Of a DNA stretch of 64,000 nucleotides, positions 52,235 through 62,444 are shown in pieces. The stretch comes from Verrucomicrobiota bacterium (GTDB lineage: Bacteria > Verrucomicrobiota > Verrucomicrobiia > Verrucomicrobiales > DEV007), in assembly GCA_963205275.1 (NCBI GenBank), contig CAUJIH010000027.1:40095-104094 (forward strand), in the 5' to 3' direction. The position numbers and the translations under genes are program-made. The notes under the pieces were generated by a model. The model was given only the letters and a program-made list of their open reading frames with translations, ran no database searches and was not told the DNA's origin. How positions within the stretch are numbered: position 1 is the first letter of the stretch; each line of letters begins with the position of its first letter.

Positions 52235-52954
52235 ATGAATTCTGATTCCATCAGCGGAGTGTTGCTCATCGATAAAGGCCCCGACATGACCTCTCACGAT
52301 GTCGTGGCCGTGGCTCGGCGTGCTTTAAATACGAAGAAAATCGGCCATTGCGGGACGCTCGATCCGATGGCGACAGGACTGTTGATTCTGGTGGTGGGCA
52401 AGGCGACGAAGATTCAGGATTTGCTGATGTCGGAGGATAAGGAATACGTCGGCTCCCTAGAACTGGGGAAGACAACCAATACCTATGACGCGGAGGGTAC
52501 GGTGGAACAGGAGCGCGATGCATCCTCCCTGACGGAAGAGCAAATCCGAGAGGCCTTCGATCAGTTCAAAGGCGATTTTTATCAGGTGCCGCCGATGGTG
52601 TCAGCGATCAAGAAGGACGGAGTGCCGCTATACAAATTGGCTCGTCAGGGGAAGGAGATTGAGAGAGAACCTCGACTGGTGCATGTATATGGGTACCGTA
52701 TCGACCGTATCGAGATTCCCGTCGTTGATTTCACGATCAAGTGCAGCAAAGGCTTTTACGTGAGATCCTACGCGTACGACATCGGAGAAATTCTGGGCTG
52801 TGGCGCACACCTCAAATCGTTGAGACGGACGCGCTCGGGGCGCTTCGACTTACAGCGGTCGATCACTTTTGAAGAACTCAAGCACGGGGAGCCGTCCGTC
52901 GTTCGCTCTCGCATGCTCAGCCTACCGGAAGTTTCGCGTTTGCGCGGGGCTTGA
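52235..52954 (+). CDS. truB: tRNA pseudouridine(55) synthase
   Basis: GVLLIDKGPDMTSHDVVAVARRAL, GHCGTLDPMATGLLILVVGKATK, QVPPMVSAIKKDGVPLYKLARQGKE. Confidence 0.96.
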   Translation: MNSDSISGVLLIDKGPDMTSHDVVAVARRALNTKKIGHCGTLDPMATGLLILVVGKATKIQDLLMSEDKEYVGSLELGKTTNTYDAEGTVEQERDASSLTEEQIREAFDQFKGDFYQVPPMVSAIKKDGVPLYKLARQGKEIEREPRLVHVYGYRIDRIEIPVVDFTIKCSKGFYVRSYAYDIGEILGCGAHLKSLRRTRSGRFDLQRSITFEELKHGEPSVVRSRMLSLPEVSRLRGA

Positions 52955-52979
52955 ATCACGCTGAATGTGCTGACATTGG

Positions 52980-53942
52980 ATGCGAAAACTCACGGAAATT
53001 CGCGAATTGCAGTCCCTTAGGGGGCCGCTGCATCTCGCTGTGGGAGTGTTTGACGGGCTGCATATCGGTCATCTGGCTGTGATGGATGCGGCTCGCCGAT
53101 CTGCGGAAGAGGAGGGCGGCACTGCTGTGGTCGTCACCTTTGATCCCCATCCCGGAGCCGTTCTCGCCTCTGGTCGCGCTCCTCGTTCGCTCACTAGCAC
53201 CGCTCATAAGTTGAAGCTAATCGAGCGATCAGCAGGGATCGACACAGTGCTCGTCGTGCGATTTGATGCAGCCTTTGCATCGCTCAGTGGTGAGGAGTTC
53301 GTGAAGCGACTTCTCCAGGCGGCTCCGGAGGCGGGGATCGCTCGGATTTGCGTTGGACTCGAGTGGCGATTCGGGCGGAATCGATCTGGTAACCTTGCTC
53401 TGCTTCAGCGACTTGGGAGTGAGCACTCTTTTCGTGTCGAAGGAGTGGATCTCGTCGAATTCGAAGGAGAGCGAATCAGTAGCACGCGTGTGCGAGAGTC
53501 GATTTCACGGGGAGACTTCGCGCTGGCGAAGCAATTACTCGGGCGGCCTTACAGTGTCCAGGGAACCGTGGTGGAAGGTCGGCGTCTTGGCCGGACGATC
53601 GGATTTCCTACAGCGAATATCACGACCGATTCCGAGCAGCTCCCTCCCGTCGGTGTCTATGCAGTCCGAGCGCTCGACGAGCGCGGAGACGAATGGGCGG
53701 GTGTCGCCAATTTGGGATTCCGACCGACGGTGGAGATCGACGAAGCTGATCTGCGTCTGGAGGTTCACCTGTTCGGGCTCGATCACGAGATTTATGAAGA
53801 GGAACTGGAAATTGAATTTATTTCGCGAATTCGAGAGGAACGAAAATTCGACGGCCTCCCCGCTCTGAAGGCACAGATCGTGCTCGATGTGACCGCAGCC
53901 AAAGAGATTCTTGGAGTAGCGGTTCATGGAGCGAAAAGCTGA
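52980..53942 (+). CDS. ribF: Bifunctional riboflavin kinase/FAD synthetase
   Basis: AVGVFDGLHIGHLAVM, VVTFDPHPG, SSTRVRESISRGD, GRRLGRTIGFPTANI, GVANLGFRPTV. Confidence 0.96.
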   Translation: MRKLTEIRELQSLRGPLHLAVGVFDGLHIGHLAVMDAARRSAEEEGGTAVVVTFDPHPGAVLASGRAPRSLTSTAHKLKLIERSAGIDTVLVVRFDAAFASLSGEEFVKRLLQAAPEAGIARICVGLEWRFGRNRSGNLALLQRLGSEHSFRVEGVDLVEFEGERISSTRVRESISRGDFALAKQLLGRPYSVQGTVVEGRRLGRTIGFPTANITTDSEQLPPVGVYAVRALDERGDEWAGVANLGFRPTVEIDEADLRLEVHLFGLDHEIYEEELEIEFISRIREERKFDGLPALKAQIVLDVTAAKEILGVAVHGAKS

Positions 53943-54005
53943 TTCACTTCCTTCCAAAGCCAGTTTTCATTTGAGAGAAGCACGGTACTCTCTATCCTCT
54001 TTCTC

Positions 54006-54794
54006 ATGCTTCACTTTGCTCCACTTGGCAGCGGCAGCTCGGGCAATAGCGCCCTAGTCTGCCACGGAGAGACTCGTATTTTGGTCGATGCGGGACTGTC
54101 GGCCAAGCAGTTGTGTGAACGGCTTTTGAAGCTCGAAGTCGAGGCGGACAGCCTTACTGCGATCCTCCTCACGCATGAGCACGGGGACCATGTTCGGGGC
54201 TTGGATGTTTTTTGTCGAAAGCGCCAAATTCCCGTTTACACAACCACTCATACCGGTGCTGTGGTGCGAGAGGGGCTGAAATCCACTGTGTCGTGGCATT
54301 TTTTCGAGGCGGGAGACGTATTTCGAATCGGTGAGATAGAAATTCTCAGCTTTCCGGTCCCACATGATGCCATTGATCCCGTCGGATACCGCTTTGGATG
54401 CGGTGGGAGTGTGCTGGGGGTACTCAGTGATGTAGGGCACGTCACGAGACTGATTACGGAGAGATTGAGAGGCGTGGATACCCTATTCACCGAGGCGAAT
54501 TATGATGAAACCATGCTGATGAACGATATCAAGCGCCCTTGGTCAACCAAGCAACGGATCAGCAATCGCCACGGTCACCTCTCAAACGGACAGGCGGCAG
54601 AGTTGGTCTCGGAGATCGCCGGACCGAATTTACACAGAGTGGTTCTGGGGCATCTCAGTGATGACTGCAATGCGTCAGCTCTGGCTGTCGAGACGATTTC
54701 GGCGAGTCTTCATGGTCAGGGACGCACAGGCGTGATCGTCGAATGTGCTTCCCGGCACGAGCCGATGCCTTTACGCCCGGTTTCGCTCCGCTAA
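54006..54794 (+). CDS. MBL-fold metallohydrolase (YycJ/WalJ-like)
   Basis: PLGSGSSGNSALV, ILVDAGLSAKQL, ILLTHEHGDHVRGLDVF, NRHGHLSNGQAAELV. Confidence 0.92.
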   Translation: MLHFAPLGSGSSGNSALVCHGETRILVDAGLSAKQLCERLLKLEVEADSLTAILLTHEHGDHVRGLDVFCRKRQIPVYTTTHTGAVVREGLKSTVSWHFFEAGDVFRIGEIEILSFPVPHDAIDPVGYRFGCGGSVLGVLSDVGHVTRLITERLRGVDTLFTEANYDETMLMNDIKRPWSTKQRISNRHGHLSNGQAAELVSEIAGPNLHRVVLGHLSDDCNASALAVETISASLHGQGRTGVIVECASRHEPMPLRPVSLR

Positions 54795-54958
54795 GAATCC
54801 GGTGAGACTTCTGTCTTGGCGCATCATTTTCTGACACATCATTTAATGGGGACTGCATCTTTTTTCACTGAGAGTGAGAAAAGTTTCCTCTTTTCACAAA
54901 AGCTGAGCGAAACTAAGCGTTCCGTGCGTTTCCCGAGCATGCGCCCGTTTTGTCTCCG

Positions 54959-56497
54959 ATGATCGCCCTTAAGCCCTCTTTTGAAGAATTTTCGTCTCTC
55001 TCCGCCCAAGGGAATCTTATTCCCGTATGGACGGAGCTGGCTGCAGATTATGAGACCCCTGTATCGGTGTATCAAAAGTTGAGCCGAGACCCGGATTCTG
55101 TAAGTTTCCTTCTGGAGTCGGCTGAGAATAAGGACTTGGGTGGTCGATATTCCTTTCTGGGGACTCGGCCTCGGTTGGAGATTCGCGCCTCTGGGCGAAC
55201 TCTGCTGACGCGCGAAGGCGGGGTGGGGGAGTTCGAAGTGAGCGAGCTGTCCGAGACAGAGGGTGATCCCTTGCATGCGTTAGAGAAAATCATGTCTCGT
55301 TTTCGTCCCGTGACGGTCGAGGGTTTGCCGATCTTTTCCGGAGGGGCGGTCGGATATCTCGGCTATGAGATGGTTCGCTTTTTCGAGCCGACTGTTCCCG
55401 AGTCAGAGGATGACGGACTCGGTCTGCCGGACATGGCTTTTTTTATCGCAGACAGCATGGTGATTTTTGACCATCGCTTTCGAAAGCTCCTAGTGGTAGC
55501 GAATGTGTGCATGGACGACTTTCCCGATGCCGCCAGTGCCTATGCCTCTGCGGAGGCGAGAATCCGGGAGATCATCAGAGTTCTCCAGACGCCGCAGACG
55601 TTTTCTCTCTTCCCGCTCATGGATGCGACTCCTGCACCGGAGATTCGGAGTAATACTTCACAAGAAGAATACGAAGAGATCGTGAGAATCGCGAAGGAAA
55701 GCATCTATGCTGGGGACATTTTTCAGGTCGTGCCTTCTCAACGATTCGAGACCGACTTCACGGGGCATCCGATCGATCTGTACCGTGCTCTACGCCATGT
55801 CAATCCTTCGCCCTACATGTTCTGCCTCAAGTTTGGCCGTGAGTTTTCACTGGTGGGGTGTTCGCCGGAGGTGCATGTGCAGGTGCTGAATGGTCGCATT
55901 CGCAGCCGCCCCATCGCCGGGACGCGCCGTCGTGGTCGCACTCCCGAGGAGGATCGGTCGCTGGAAGAGGAGCTGCTGGCGGATCCGAAGGAGCGCGCGG
56001 AGCATGTGATGCTGGTTGATCTGGCCCGGAACGATGTCGGGCGCATCGCGAAGTGCCATTCGGTCGGAGTGCGTGAATTCATGATCGTCGAGCGCTATAG
56101 TCACGTCATGCATATCGTGTCTGATGTCTGCGGCACGATTCGAGAGGATCGGAGTGCGTTTGATGCGATGCGGGCGACCTTTCCTGCCGGTACGGTCAGT
56201 GGTAGCCCGAAAGTGCGGGCGATGCAGATTATCAGCGATCTGGAGAAGTCGAAGCGAGGCGTTTATGCAGGTGCGGTGGGCTATTTCGGATACGACGGAA
56301 ATCTGGATAGTTGCATTGCGCTACGCACCGTGGTGCTGAAGGACGGTAAAGCCTATGTCCAGGCGGGGGCTGGAGTCGTGGCTGAGTCTGATCCTACTGG
56401 AGAATACGAAGAGACGCGGAACAAGGCGAGAGGAATGTTTCACGCCATCAGCCAGGCGAAGTTGCTCGGCTCGGTCGGCGCGGATGAATCTCGCTGA
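54959..56497 (+). CDS. trpE: Anthranilate synthase component I
   Basis: RYSFLGTRPRLEIRA, FQVVPSQRFETDF, RPIAGTRRRGRTPEED, DLARNDVGRIAK, FPAGTVSGSPKVRAMQII; start refined to ATG at 54959. Confidence 0.95.
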   Translation: MIALKPSFEEFSSLSAQGNLIPVWTELAADYETPVSVYQKLSRDPDSVSFLLESAENKDLGGRYSFLGTRPRLEIRASGRTLLTREGGVGEFEVSELSETEGDPLHALEKIMSRFRPVTVEGLPIFSGGAVGYLGYEMVRFFEPTVPESEDDGLGLPDMAFFIADSMVIFDHRFRKLLVVANVCMDDFPDAASAYASAEARIREIIRVLQTPQTFSLFPLMDATPAPEIRSNTSQEEYEEIVRIAKESIYAGDIFQVVPSQRFETDFTGHPIDLYRALRHVNPSPYMFCLKFGREFSLVGCSPEVHVQVLNGRIRSRPIAGTRRRGRTPEEDRSLEEELLADPKERAEHVMLVDLARNDVGRIAKCHSVGVREFMIVERYSHVMHIVSDVCGTIREDRSAFDAMRATFPAGTVSGSPKVRAMQIISDLEKSKRGVYAGAVGYFGYDGNLDSCIALRTVVLKDGKAYVQAGAGVVAESDPTGEYEETRNKARGMFHAISQAKLLGSVGADESR

Positions 56498-56541
56498 TTT
56501 GTCCCGCTGGTATGCTGCAGATTTGGCGTTAGATTAGCTGA

Positions 56542-58101
56542 GTGAAAAGCTCCTCTGCACGTCTGACTTTGGCGGCGACCCTCGTCGGCGGAGGGCTTGC
56601 TTTAGCGCTCAGCGCTCAGGAAATTACTCCTCCATCGGACAGCGGTGTGAGTTCTCGCGAGATCTCAGGAGCGAGTCCTGGGACGAGCATTGGGGAGATG
56701 GAAACGCGAGCTTGGACACAGGAGACCCCTGAAGCTGAGGTCGGAATGAGCAATCTCATCCATGTGAGTGGAGGCGATCCAGTGACGAGAATGCGGTTCA
56801 ATGTGTTTTTGGACGATCTGAGTGATGAGTTTCGACGATTAATTTTTCGTTGGCGTCCGGGGAGAAGTATCGGGCGCGCTATGGTCTGGACTGCGCCCAT
56901 AGAAGTCACTCTCTGGGGCACTTTTCGCGATGTGCATGTCGGTGATGACGTGATAGAGGAAGTTTCACAGGCGGCGGATACCAGTATCCGGATCGAAGTG
57001 GCCGTCCAACTGCATGATCGCTTCGACGAGTCTCGGTTTCGTCTAGAGTTCGTCAGGGCACTGCTATTGGGACAGATGGTTCTTCCTTACTTTCGATCAC
57101 CGGAAACTTTTTCTATTCCAAATGGTCAGGTGCTAAAAGTTCCGGAGTGGCTCGTGCATGGCTTTGATCAATTGATCGAGCACCGCCGCCTCGGCAGTCC
57201 CAGTTCCACGTATCGCGGAATTTTGGCAAGTGGGCAGGTGATGAAGCCTTCTGATCTGTTCGCGGTGGAGGATGTGAAGTCTTTTGATTCGGTCGGCATG
57301 ATGGTATTCCGGATTTCTGCCTCGGCTTTGGTCGAGTCATTATTGGATCAGCCAGAGGGAGATGACTCACTGCGGTCTGTTCTGATGGCTTTGGGACGCC
57401 CTTCGCATCCGGGGATCGAAGCGATGCTGAATCAAGAGTTTCCCGCCTTTCGCGAGACCGAATTGGGGCTGGAAAAGTGGTGGTCGCTGGAGATCGCCAC
57501 GCTGGGGCAGAAACAAAGCTTTGAGTATCTGAACCGGAGTGAAACAGAGAGGTTGCTCGATGAGGCGCTGACCGTTCACTTTGAGGCGATCCTAGAAGAA
57601 GCTGAGACATCGCCGAAAGAGAAGGCCACCGGGATTCGGAAATTGTTCAAACCAAAAGGTAGCAACGCAGAGGTCAAAGCTGGACAGCCAGCCTATTCAG
57701 GACCGCTGGATCAGTTCGAGAATTTCATAGGACGAACAGAAGCGCATGCTCAGCTCCAAATCGCATTCGAACGCCTACAGCGCCTGAAGCGCATCGGCTT
57801 TCCACTGTATCGTCCCGTGTTCGTGGAGTACGAGAATGCGGTCCGACAACTGGTAAAAGGTGATGTTCAGGGCTTAAAGGAGAAGTTTACTTCGATTGCG
57901 GAAATGCGTCAGAAAATACGGGAGACCCTCATTCGGGTGGAAGACGACCTGAATCATTTCGAGGCGACACGCGCTCCGACACGCAGTGACGCGTTTGACG
58001 AGTATTTCAAGCTACGACGAGAGCTAGACAGCCGCCCTAGCCCGAAGAGAAATGATCCAATCTCTCGCCATCTCGACACTCTCGAGTGGGAATTTCGATA
58101 G
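56542..58101 (+). CDS. Hypothetical exported protein
   Basis: GTG start, signal peptide SARLTLAATLVGGGLALALSAQ; no clear family, VPEWLVHGFDQLIEHRR resembles the second motif of MA-like peptidases. Confidence 0.7.
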   Translation: MKSSSARLTLAATLVGGGLALALSAQEITPPSDSGVSSREISGASPGTSIGEMETRAWTQETPEAEVGMSNLIHVSGGDPVTRMRFNVFLDDLSDEFRRLIFRWRPGRSIGRAMVWTAPIEVTLWGTFRDVHVGDDVIEEVSQAADTSIRIEVAVQLHDRFDESRFRLEFVRALLLGQMVLPYFRSPETFSIPNGQVLKVPEWLVHGFDQLIEHRRLGSPSSTYRGILASGQVMKPSDLFAVEDVKSFDSVGMMVFRISASALVESLLDQPEGDDSLRSVLMALGRPSHPGIEAMLNQEFPAFRETELGLEKWWSLEIATLGQKQSFEYLNRSETERLLDEALTVHFEAILEEAETSPKEKATGIRKLFKPKGSNAEVKAGQPAYSGPLDQFENFIGRTEAHAQLQIAFERLQRLKRIGFPLYRPVFVEYENAVRQLVKGDVQGLKEKFTSIAEMRQKIRETLIRVEDDLNHFEATRAPTRSDAFDEYFKLRRELDSRPSPKRNDPISRHLDTLEWEFR

Positions 58102-58187
58102 GGTATGGTCCACAGAGGTTAGATGAGGTCAGCGATGAAACGAGCGATAGAAAACTCAGTTGAATCGTCGTCGCACCCTATCGTTCG

Positions 58188-59594
58188 CTATTTCCCGTTA
58201 GTTTTCTCCGTTTCCGCTTCGAACAGCTTGCGCCAGTGCTCCAGTCGCTCCGCCACCCGCTGCTCCATCCCACGATCTGTGGGGAAGTAATACCGCCGCC
58301 CCTCTGGTAGGTAGGCTTGCGGCACATAGCCTTCCTCTGAATCGTGTCCGTAGAGATAGGTGCTGTCTTCCTCGCTGCCGCTTTCCTTCGCCAGCTTTTT
58401 CCTCATTTTCGTTCGCAGATGCAGAGGGACGGCCAGAGTTCGGTTCTCTGCGACATCGCGGAGCGCCGCCTCGATCCCCGCATAGGCTCGATTGCTCTTC
58501 GGTGCCGTCGCTAGATAGACGGTCGCATGAGCGAGAATGATCCGAGCTTCCGGCATTCCGATGAACTCGACGGCTTGTTGCGCAGACACAGCGACTCGCA
58601 GAGCATTTGAGTCAGCCATGCCGATGTCTTCGCTGGCGGCGATCACTAGGCGGCGGGCGATGAAGCGGATGTCCTCACCCGCATGGAGCATTTTTGCCAG
58701 CCAGTAGAGAGCGGCATCCGGATCGCAGCCTCGGATAGACTTGATAAATGCGCTGATCGTATCGTAGTGCGCATCACCGTCAGCATCATAGGCGAGAGCC
58801 TTTTTCTGAATGGAATCCTCTGCGACGGATAGGTCGATCAGGATTTCGCCAGTCGCTGGATTAGGATCGCTCGTGAGCACGGCTAACTCGAAGGCGGTTA
58901 GGAGCTTCCTTCCGTCTCCGTCCGAGCGTGCGACCAAGTGCGCTGCGGCCTCGCTGGTGACATGGAGATTCTTTTGGCCAAACCCGCGCACTGGATCGGA
59001 AATCGCCGCTTGAAGAAGCCGATGCAGGTCATCTTCGCCCAGTGGCTCCAACTGAAACACCTGACTGCGCGAAACTAGAGGACTATTGATGTAGAAAAAC
59101 GGATTGTGTGTCGTCGCTCCCACGAATCGGATCGTCCCGCGCTCGATGTGCGGCAGCAGGACATCCTGTTGGGATTTATTGAAGCGGTGAATCTCGTCGA
59201 TAAAGAGAGTTGTCGTCTCTGAGCGAGTGAGTTGGTAATGGCGTGCGGTTTCGACGGCACGGCGAATTTCAGCGACATTGCTCTCCACACCGGAGAGATT
59301 CAGAAAGTGGGAGGAAGTGCGGCGGGCGATCAGTTCTGCCAGACTCGTCTTTCCAGTACCAGGTGGACCGTAGAAGATCAGCGAGGAAAAGCGGTCGGCT
59401 TCGATGGCGCGGCGAAGCAATTTCCCACTTCCTAGAATATGCTGCTGCCCCACATACTCCTCTAGAGTTCGCGGACGCATTCGGGCAGCGAGGGGCATCG
59501 TAGGACGGATAGCGAATCGCTCCCCGGTGTTAGCCTCCGGGGCGTTTCCGATGGGAGTAGGCTCCGCTAGGTCTGGAAACAGATCGTCACTCAT
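58188..59594 (-). CDS. rarA: Replication-associated recombination protein A (RarA/MgsA AAA+ ATPase)
   Basis: PLAARMRPRTLEEYVGQQHILG, FYGPPGTGKTSLAELIA, LFIDEIHRFNKSQQD, GATTHNPFFYINSPLVSRSQVFQLEPL. Confidence 0.96.
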   Translation of the reverse strand: MSDDLFPDLAEPTPIGNAPEANTGERFAIRPTMPLAARMRPRTLEEYVGQQHILGSGKLLRRAIEADRFSSLIFYGPPGTGKTSLAELIARRTSSHFLNLSGVESNVAEIRRAVETARHYQLTRSETTTLFIDEIHRFNKSQQDVLLPHIERGTIRFVGATTHNPFFYINSPLVSRSQVFQLEPLGEDDLHRLLQAAISDPVRGFGQKNLHVTSEAAAHLVARSDGDGRKLLTAFELAVLTSDPNPATGEILIDLSVAEDSIQKKALAYDADGDAHYDTISAFIKSIRGCDPDAALYWLAKMLHAGEDIRFIARRLVIAASEDIGMADSNALRVAVSAQQAVEFIGMPEARIILAHATVYLATAPKSNRAYAGIEAALRDVAENRTLAVPLHLRTKMRKKLAKESGSEEDSTYLYGHDSEEGYVPQAYLPEGRRYYFPTDRGMEQRVAERLEHWRKLFEAETEKTNGK

Positions 59595-59844
59595 CGGCTC
59601 TATACTAGCAGCGAGATGGGAAACGACACGGGAAAAGTCAGCTCATCGACGAAGGAGTTTCACGCGGGAGGCATCTTCTAACAAAGCGAGAGTCGTGCGC
59701 AAAAGGCAGCGGGAAAATAAAATATCTAGAATTAATCGGATCAAAAATAATTACTATTTTTTACTATAAATTTCATATTTAAATTGAAATATTATATTAT
59801 CCGAAGTAAAATTTTAAAACTTCTTCAATCCATCCTCAATCATC

Positions 59845-60330
59845 ATGAACATCACCATCCCCAAGTTGAGTCACTTTTCGCTGGAAGAGCTGGGTCTGAC
59901 ACCTCTCGTCGACAAGCCGAATGCGGAAGTCAGCTTTAAAGTTGATATCGAGCCAGCTCGCGTCACGCGGCGAATCGTAGTCGGAATCCTAGATGAGAGC
60001 CGAAAGCGTGGAATCGCCGTAGCGATCTATCCGGCGACGGGGGAAGTCTGCGATCTATGCAACGGAGGAGGCGTAATCGGCTATCTCTCCCAATCGCCTC
60101 TGTCACCGAATACCCCAGTTCCCTGTGATCTCACGCTCTATCGCTTTGGCGAGAATTTCATCTGCAGCGTCAGAATCCATGGGGAAATCTTCCTATATCC
60201 GGCCTTTTCACTGAACGGCAGCGCCCGACTCACCGCCTTCGTCGGACAGGAATCAGTGGAAGGCGAAAAGGAATCGGTCAAATGGTCGAATCTGCGCCTG
60301 AACGTGATCGAACAACCGCTCGCTGCGTGA
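59845..60330 (+). CDS. Hypothetical protein
   Basis: 161-aa ORF downstream of an AT-rich leader; no recognised family. Confidence 0.6.
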   Translation: MNITIPKLSHFSLEELGLTPLVDKPNAEVSFKVDIEPARVTRRIVVGILDESRKRGIAVAIYPATGEVCDLCNGGGVIGYLSQSPLSPNTPVPCDLTLYRFGENFICSVRIHGEIFLYPAFSLNGSARLTAFVGQESVEGEKESVKWSNLRLNVIEQPLAA

Positions 60331-60350
60331 CCGATCGCGAAGTCGTGCAG

Positions 60351-60368
60351 ATCACGACTGATCGTGAT
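60351..60368. terminator. Candidate hairpin in the convergent intergenic region
   Basis: Perfect ATCACGA-CTGA-TCGTGAT stem-loop between 59845..60330(+) and 60414..62444(-); no strong U-tract. Confidence 0.4.
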
Positions 60369-60413
60369 TTGTCAGACTCGCCTATCGTGTGCCGTCGCGT
60401 GGCAGATCCAAGA

Positions 60414-62444
60414 TCACGAATTTCGCCAAAACGGAGAAACGGCGTCATCATCCGCACGATGCCAAATCTCGCGGTGTATCCAGTGAAGGCTTTCCACATC
60501 CGAGAGAACGGCGATCTGTTCCTCTCGTGAAAGAGCAGTGGGGCCATCGCGCAGAAGACGCTCCGCTTCAGTGCGAGCGCTTTTCACGGATGGGGCCGTA
60601 TCACCTAGGAGTGAGATATGCATCGCGCTGAGGCCGGGATCAGTGATGACGGCAGCGATTCCTCGCCCCGGTGTCGCCAGCTTCGCCACACGAGATGTCT
60701 CCAGTCGCACCGTCTCTAGGGCCGCCGTCGCTAGCTCTGGTGATGGGAGAGTCTCGTCCGGGATCGTGAGAAGATGGTCATGGCAAGGCCTTCGAATGGG
60801 ATGGCTCGACCCAATAGAAATCGGGATCGCTAGGATCAGTCCGATAAGAATGGGAGAGAGCCACAGAAACAGGGGAAAGTTCGTGAGCGCGGTGACAATC
60901 GCTAGAGCAATTCCCAGCACTGTCTGCCAACCGTGGAAGGATAGTGCTTCGCGCCAAGGCGTCTTGTTCGCCCCACGCCGCTGCGTGGTCCAGTTCACCG
61001 AGCGCCCGAGAAGATTCCAGATAACAAAGCGTGTGTGAAATAGCATCAGTACCGGAGCCAGAAGCGTGGAAAAAATTGTCTCCACCGCGACGCCTAGGCT
61101 CGCTTTGATCCATCCGCCGAAGCCTCGTCTGCGTTCAGGATCACAGCAGAGATCGAGGAGTGCGAATAGTTTCGGACCTAGGAGCATGATCGCAGTGAGA
61201 AGTAGTATCCCCCATCCGAAAAACGGTGCACTGAGTTCTGCATCCGCATAGCTTCGCCAGATTCCGACGAGCAGAAACAGCAGCCAGAGGGGTGAACTGA
61301 GATAGGCGAAGATTCCGCTCGTCAGGTGTAGGCGTGTTCGCCAGAGGAATCCTGGGGCAGTCAGCAGCATTCCGTGCTGCATGTTCCCTTGGCACCAGCG
61401 GCGGTCGCGGATCGCGGACTCGATTATGCTTTGCGGTCCTTCTTCATAGCTTCCTCTCAGATCTTCCGCTAGCTTGACCTCCCAGCCCGCTCGTCCGAGC
61501 AAGCCCGCTTCGACAAAATCGTGCGAGAGGATGGGGCCACCAAAGGGCTTTCGGCCCGGCAGCTCGGGCAGAGCACAGTGTTCCATGAAAGGACTCAGGC
61601 GTAGGATGGCATTGTGTCCCCAGTAATTCCCGCACTCCTGTTGCCACCAGGCGAGTCCGCTGAGATAAATCGGAGAATACAGATGATTGGCGAATTGCTG
61701 CATCTTTCCGAAGCAAGTCTCTGCACCGATCAGAGCCGGAGCGGTCTGGAGTAGAGCCAGTCGAGGATTGGCTTCCATCCGTCGGCGGAGTTCGAGTAGA
61801 GTTGTGCCGCTCATCACACTGTCTGCGTCTAGGATGATTCCGTAGCGATAGCCACCGCCCCAGGAGCGACAAAAATTTTCGATATTTCCGCTTTTTCGTC
61901 CACGATTCAAGGAACGTCGGCGGTAAAAGATTCGCTTTGGTTCCGGGAGGGTACGAGTCCAGTCGAACCAGGCTGTTTCCTCTGCGATCCATTGGTCGGG
62001 CTGGTCGGAGTCGGAAAGAAGATACAGGTCATAGGCCTCTCCTCCGGGAAGAGAGGAGACGGACTCGAAGACAGCTCGGGCATTGGCGAAGACGCGCTCG
62101 ACTGGCTCATTGTAGATCGGCATCAGCAGGGCGACTCTGGCTTCTTCCAGATCAGGAGGAGCGGACAGTTGTGTATCCGGTTTCGCACGAGGTCGTGAGA
62201 TTCGTCGTAGCGCAAACCCAAACAGGCTGTGGCTGAAACCGGAGGCCAAGTGAGTGAATAGGATCGAAAACAGTAGCCAGAGCAAAACAGAGGGGAGTGA
62301 CCAGCCGGATCGTGATAGATCTGCTGTCATCAGAGCGATTCCCCCTGCAGCGATCACAAGAACCACGCTCAGAAAAATCACAGTTTCCCAAGGGAACGCC
62401 CCTGTTCTTGCTGCCGATGGCACTCGTGGAATCCGAGTTCTCAC
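60414..62444 (-). CDS. Glucans biosynthesis glucosyltransferase MdoH/OpgH-like (GT2)
   Basis: ALLMPIYNEPVERVFANARAVFESV, FYRRRSLNRGRKSGNIENFCRSWGGGYRYGIILDADSVMSGTTLLELRRRMEANPRLALLQT, RDRRWCQGNMQH; GTG start at 62444 overlaps upstream TGA. Confidence 0.92.
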   Translation of the reverse strand: MRTRIPRVPSAARTGAFPWETVIFLSVVLVIAAGGIALMTADLSRSGWSLPSVLLWLLFSILFTHLASGFSHSLFGFALRRISRPRAKPDTQLSAPPDLEEARVALLMPIYNEPVERVFANARAVFESVSSLPGGEAYDLYLLSDSDQPDQWIAEETAWFDWTRTLPEPKRIFYRRRSLNRGRKSGNIENFCRSWGGGYRYGIILDADSVMSGTTLLELRRRMEANPRLALLQTAPALIGAETCFGKMQQFANHLYSPIYLSGLAWWQQECGNYWGHNAILRLSPFMEHCALPELPGRKPFGGPILSHDFVEAGLLGRAGWEVKLAEDLRGSYEEGPQSIIESAIRDRRWCQGNMQHGMLLTAPGFLWRTRLHLTSGIFAYLSSPLWLLFLLVGIWRSYADAELSAPFFGWGILLLTAIMLLGPKLFALLDLCCDPERRRGFGGWIKASLGVAVETIFSTLLAPVLMLFHTRFVIWNLLGRSVNWTTQRRGANKTPWREALSFHGWQTVLGIALAIVTALTNFPLFLWLSPILIGLILAIPISIGSSHPIRRPCHDHLLTIPDETLPSPELATAALETVRLETSRVAKLATPGRGIAAVITDPGLSAMHISLLGDTAPSVKSARTEAERLLRDGPTALSREEQIAVLSDVESLHWIHREIWHRADDDAVSPFWRNS

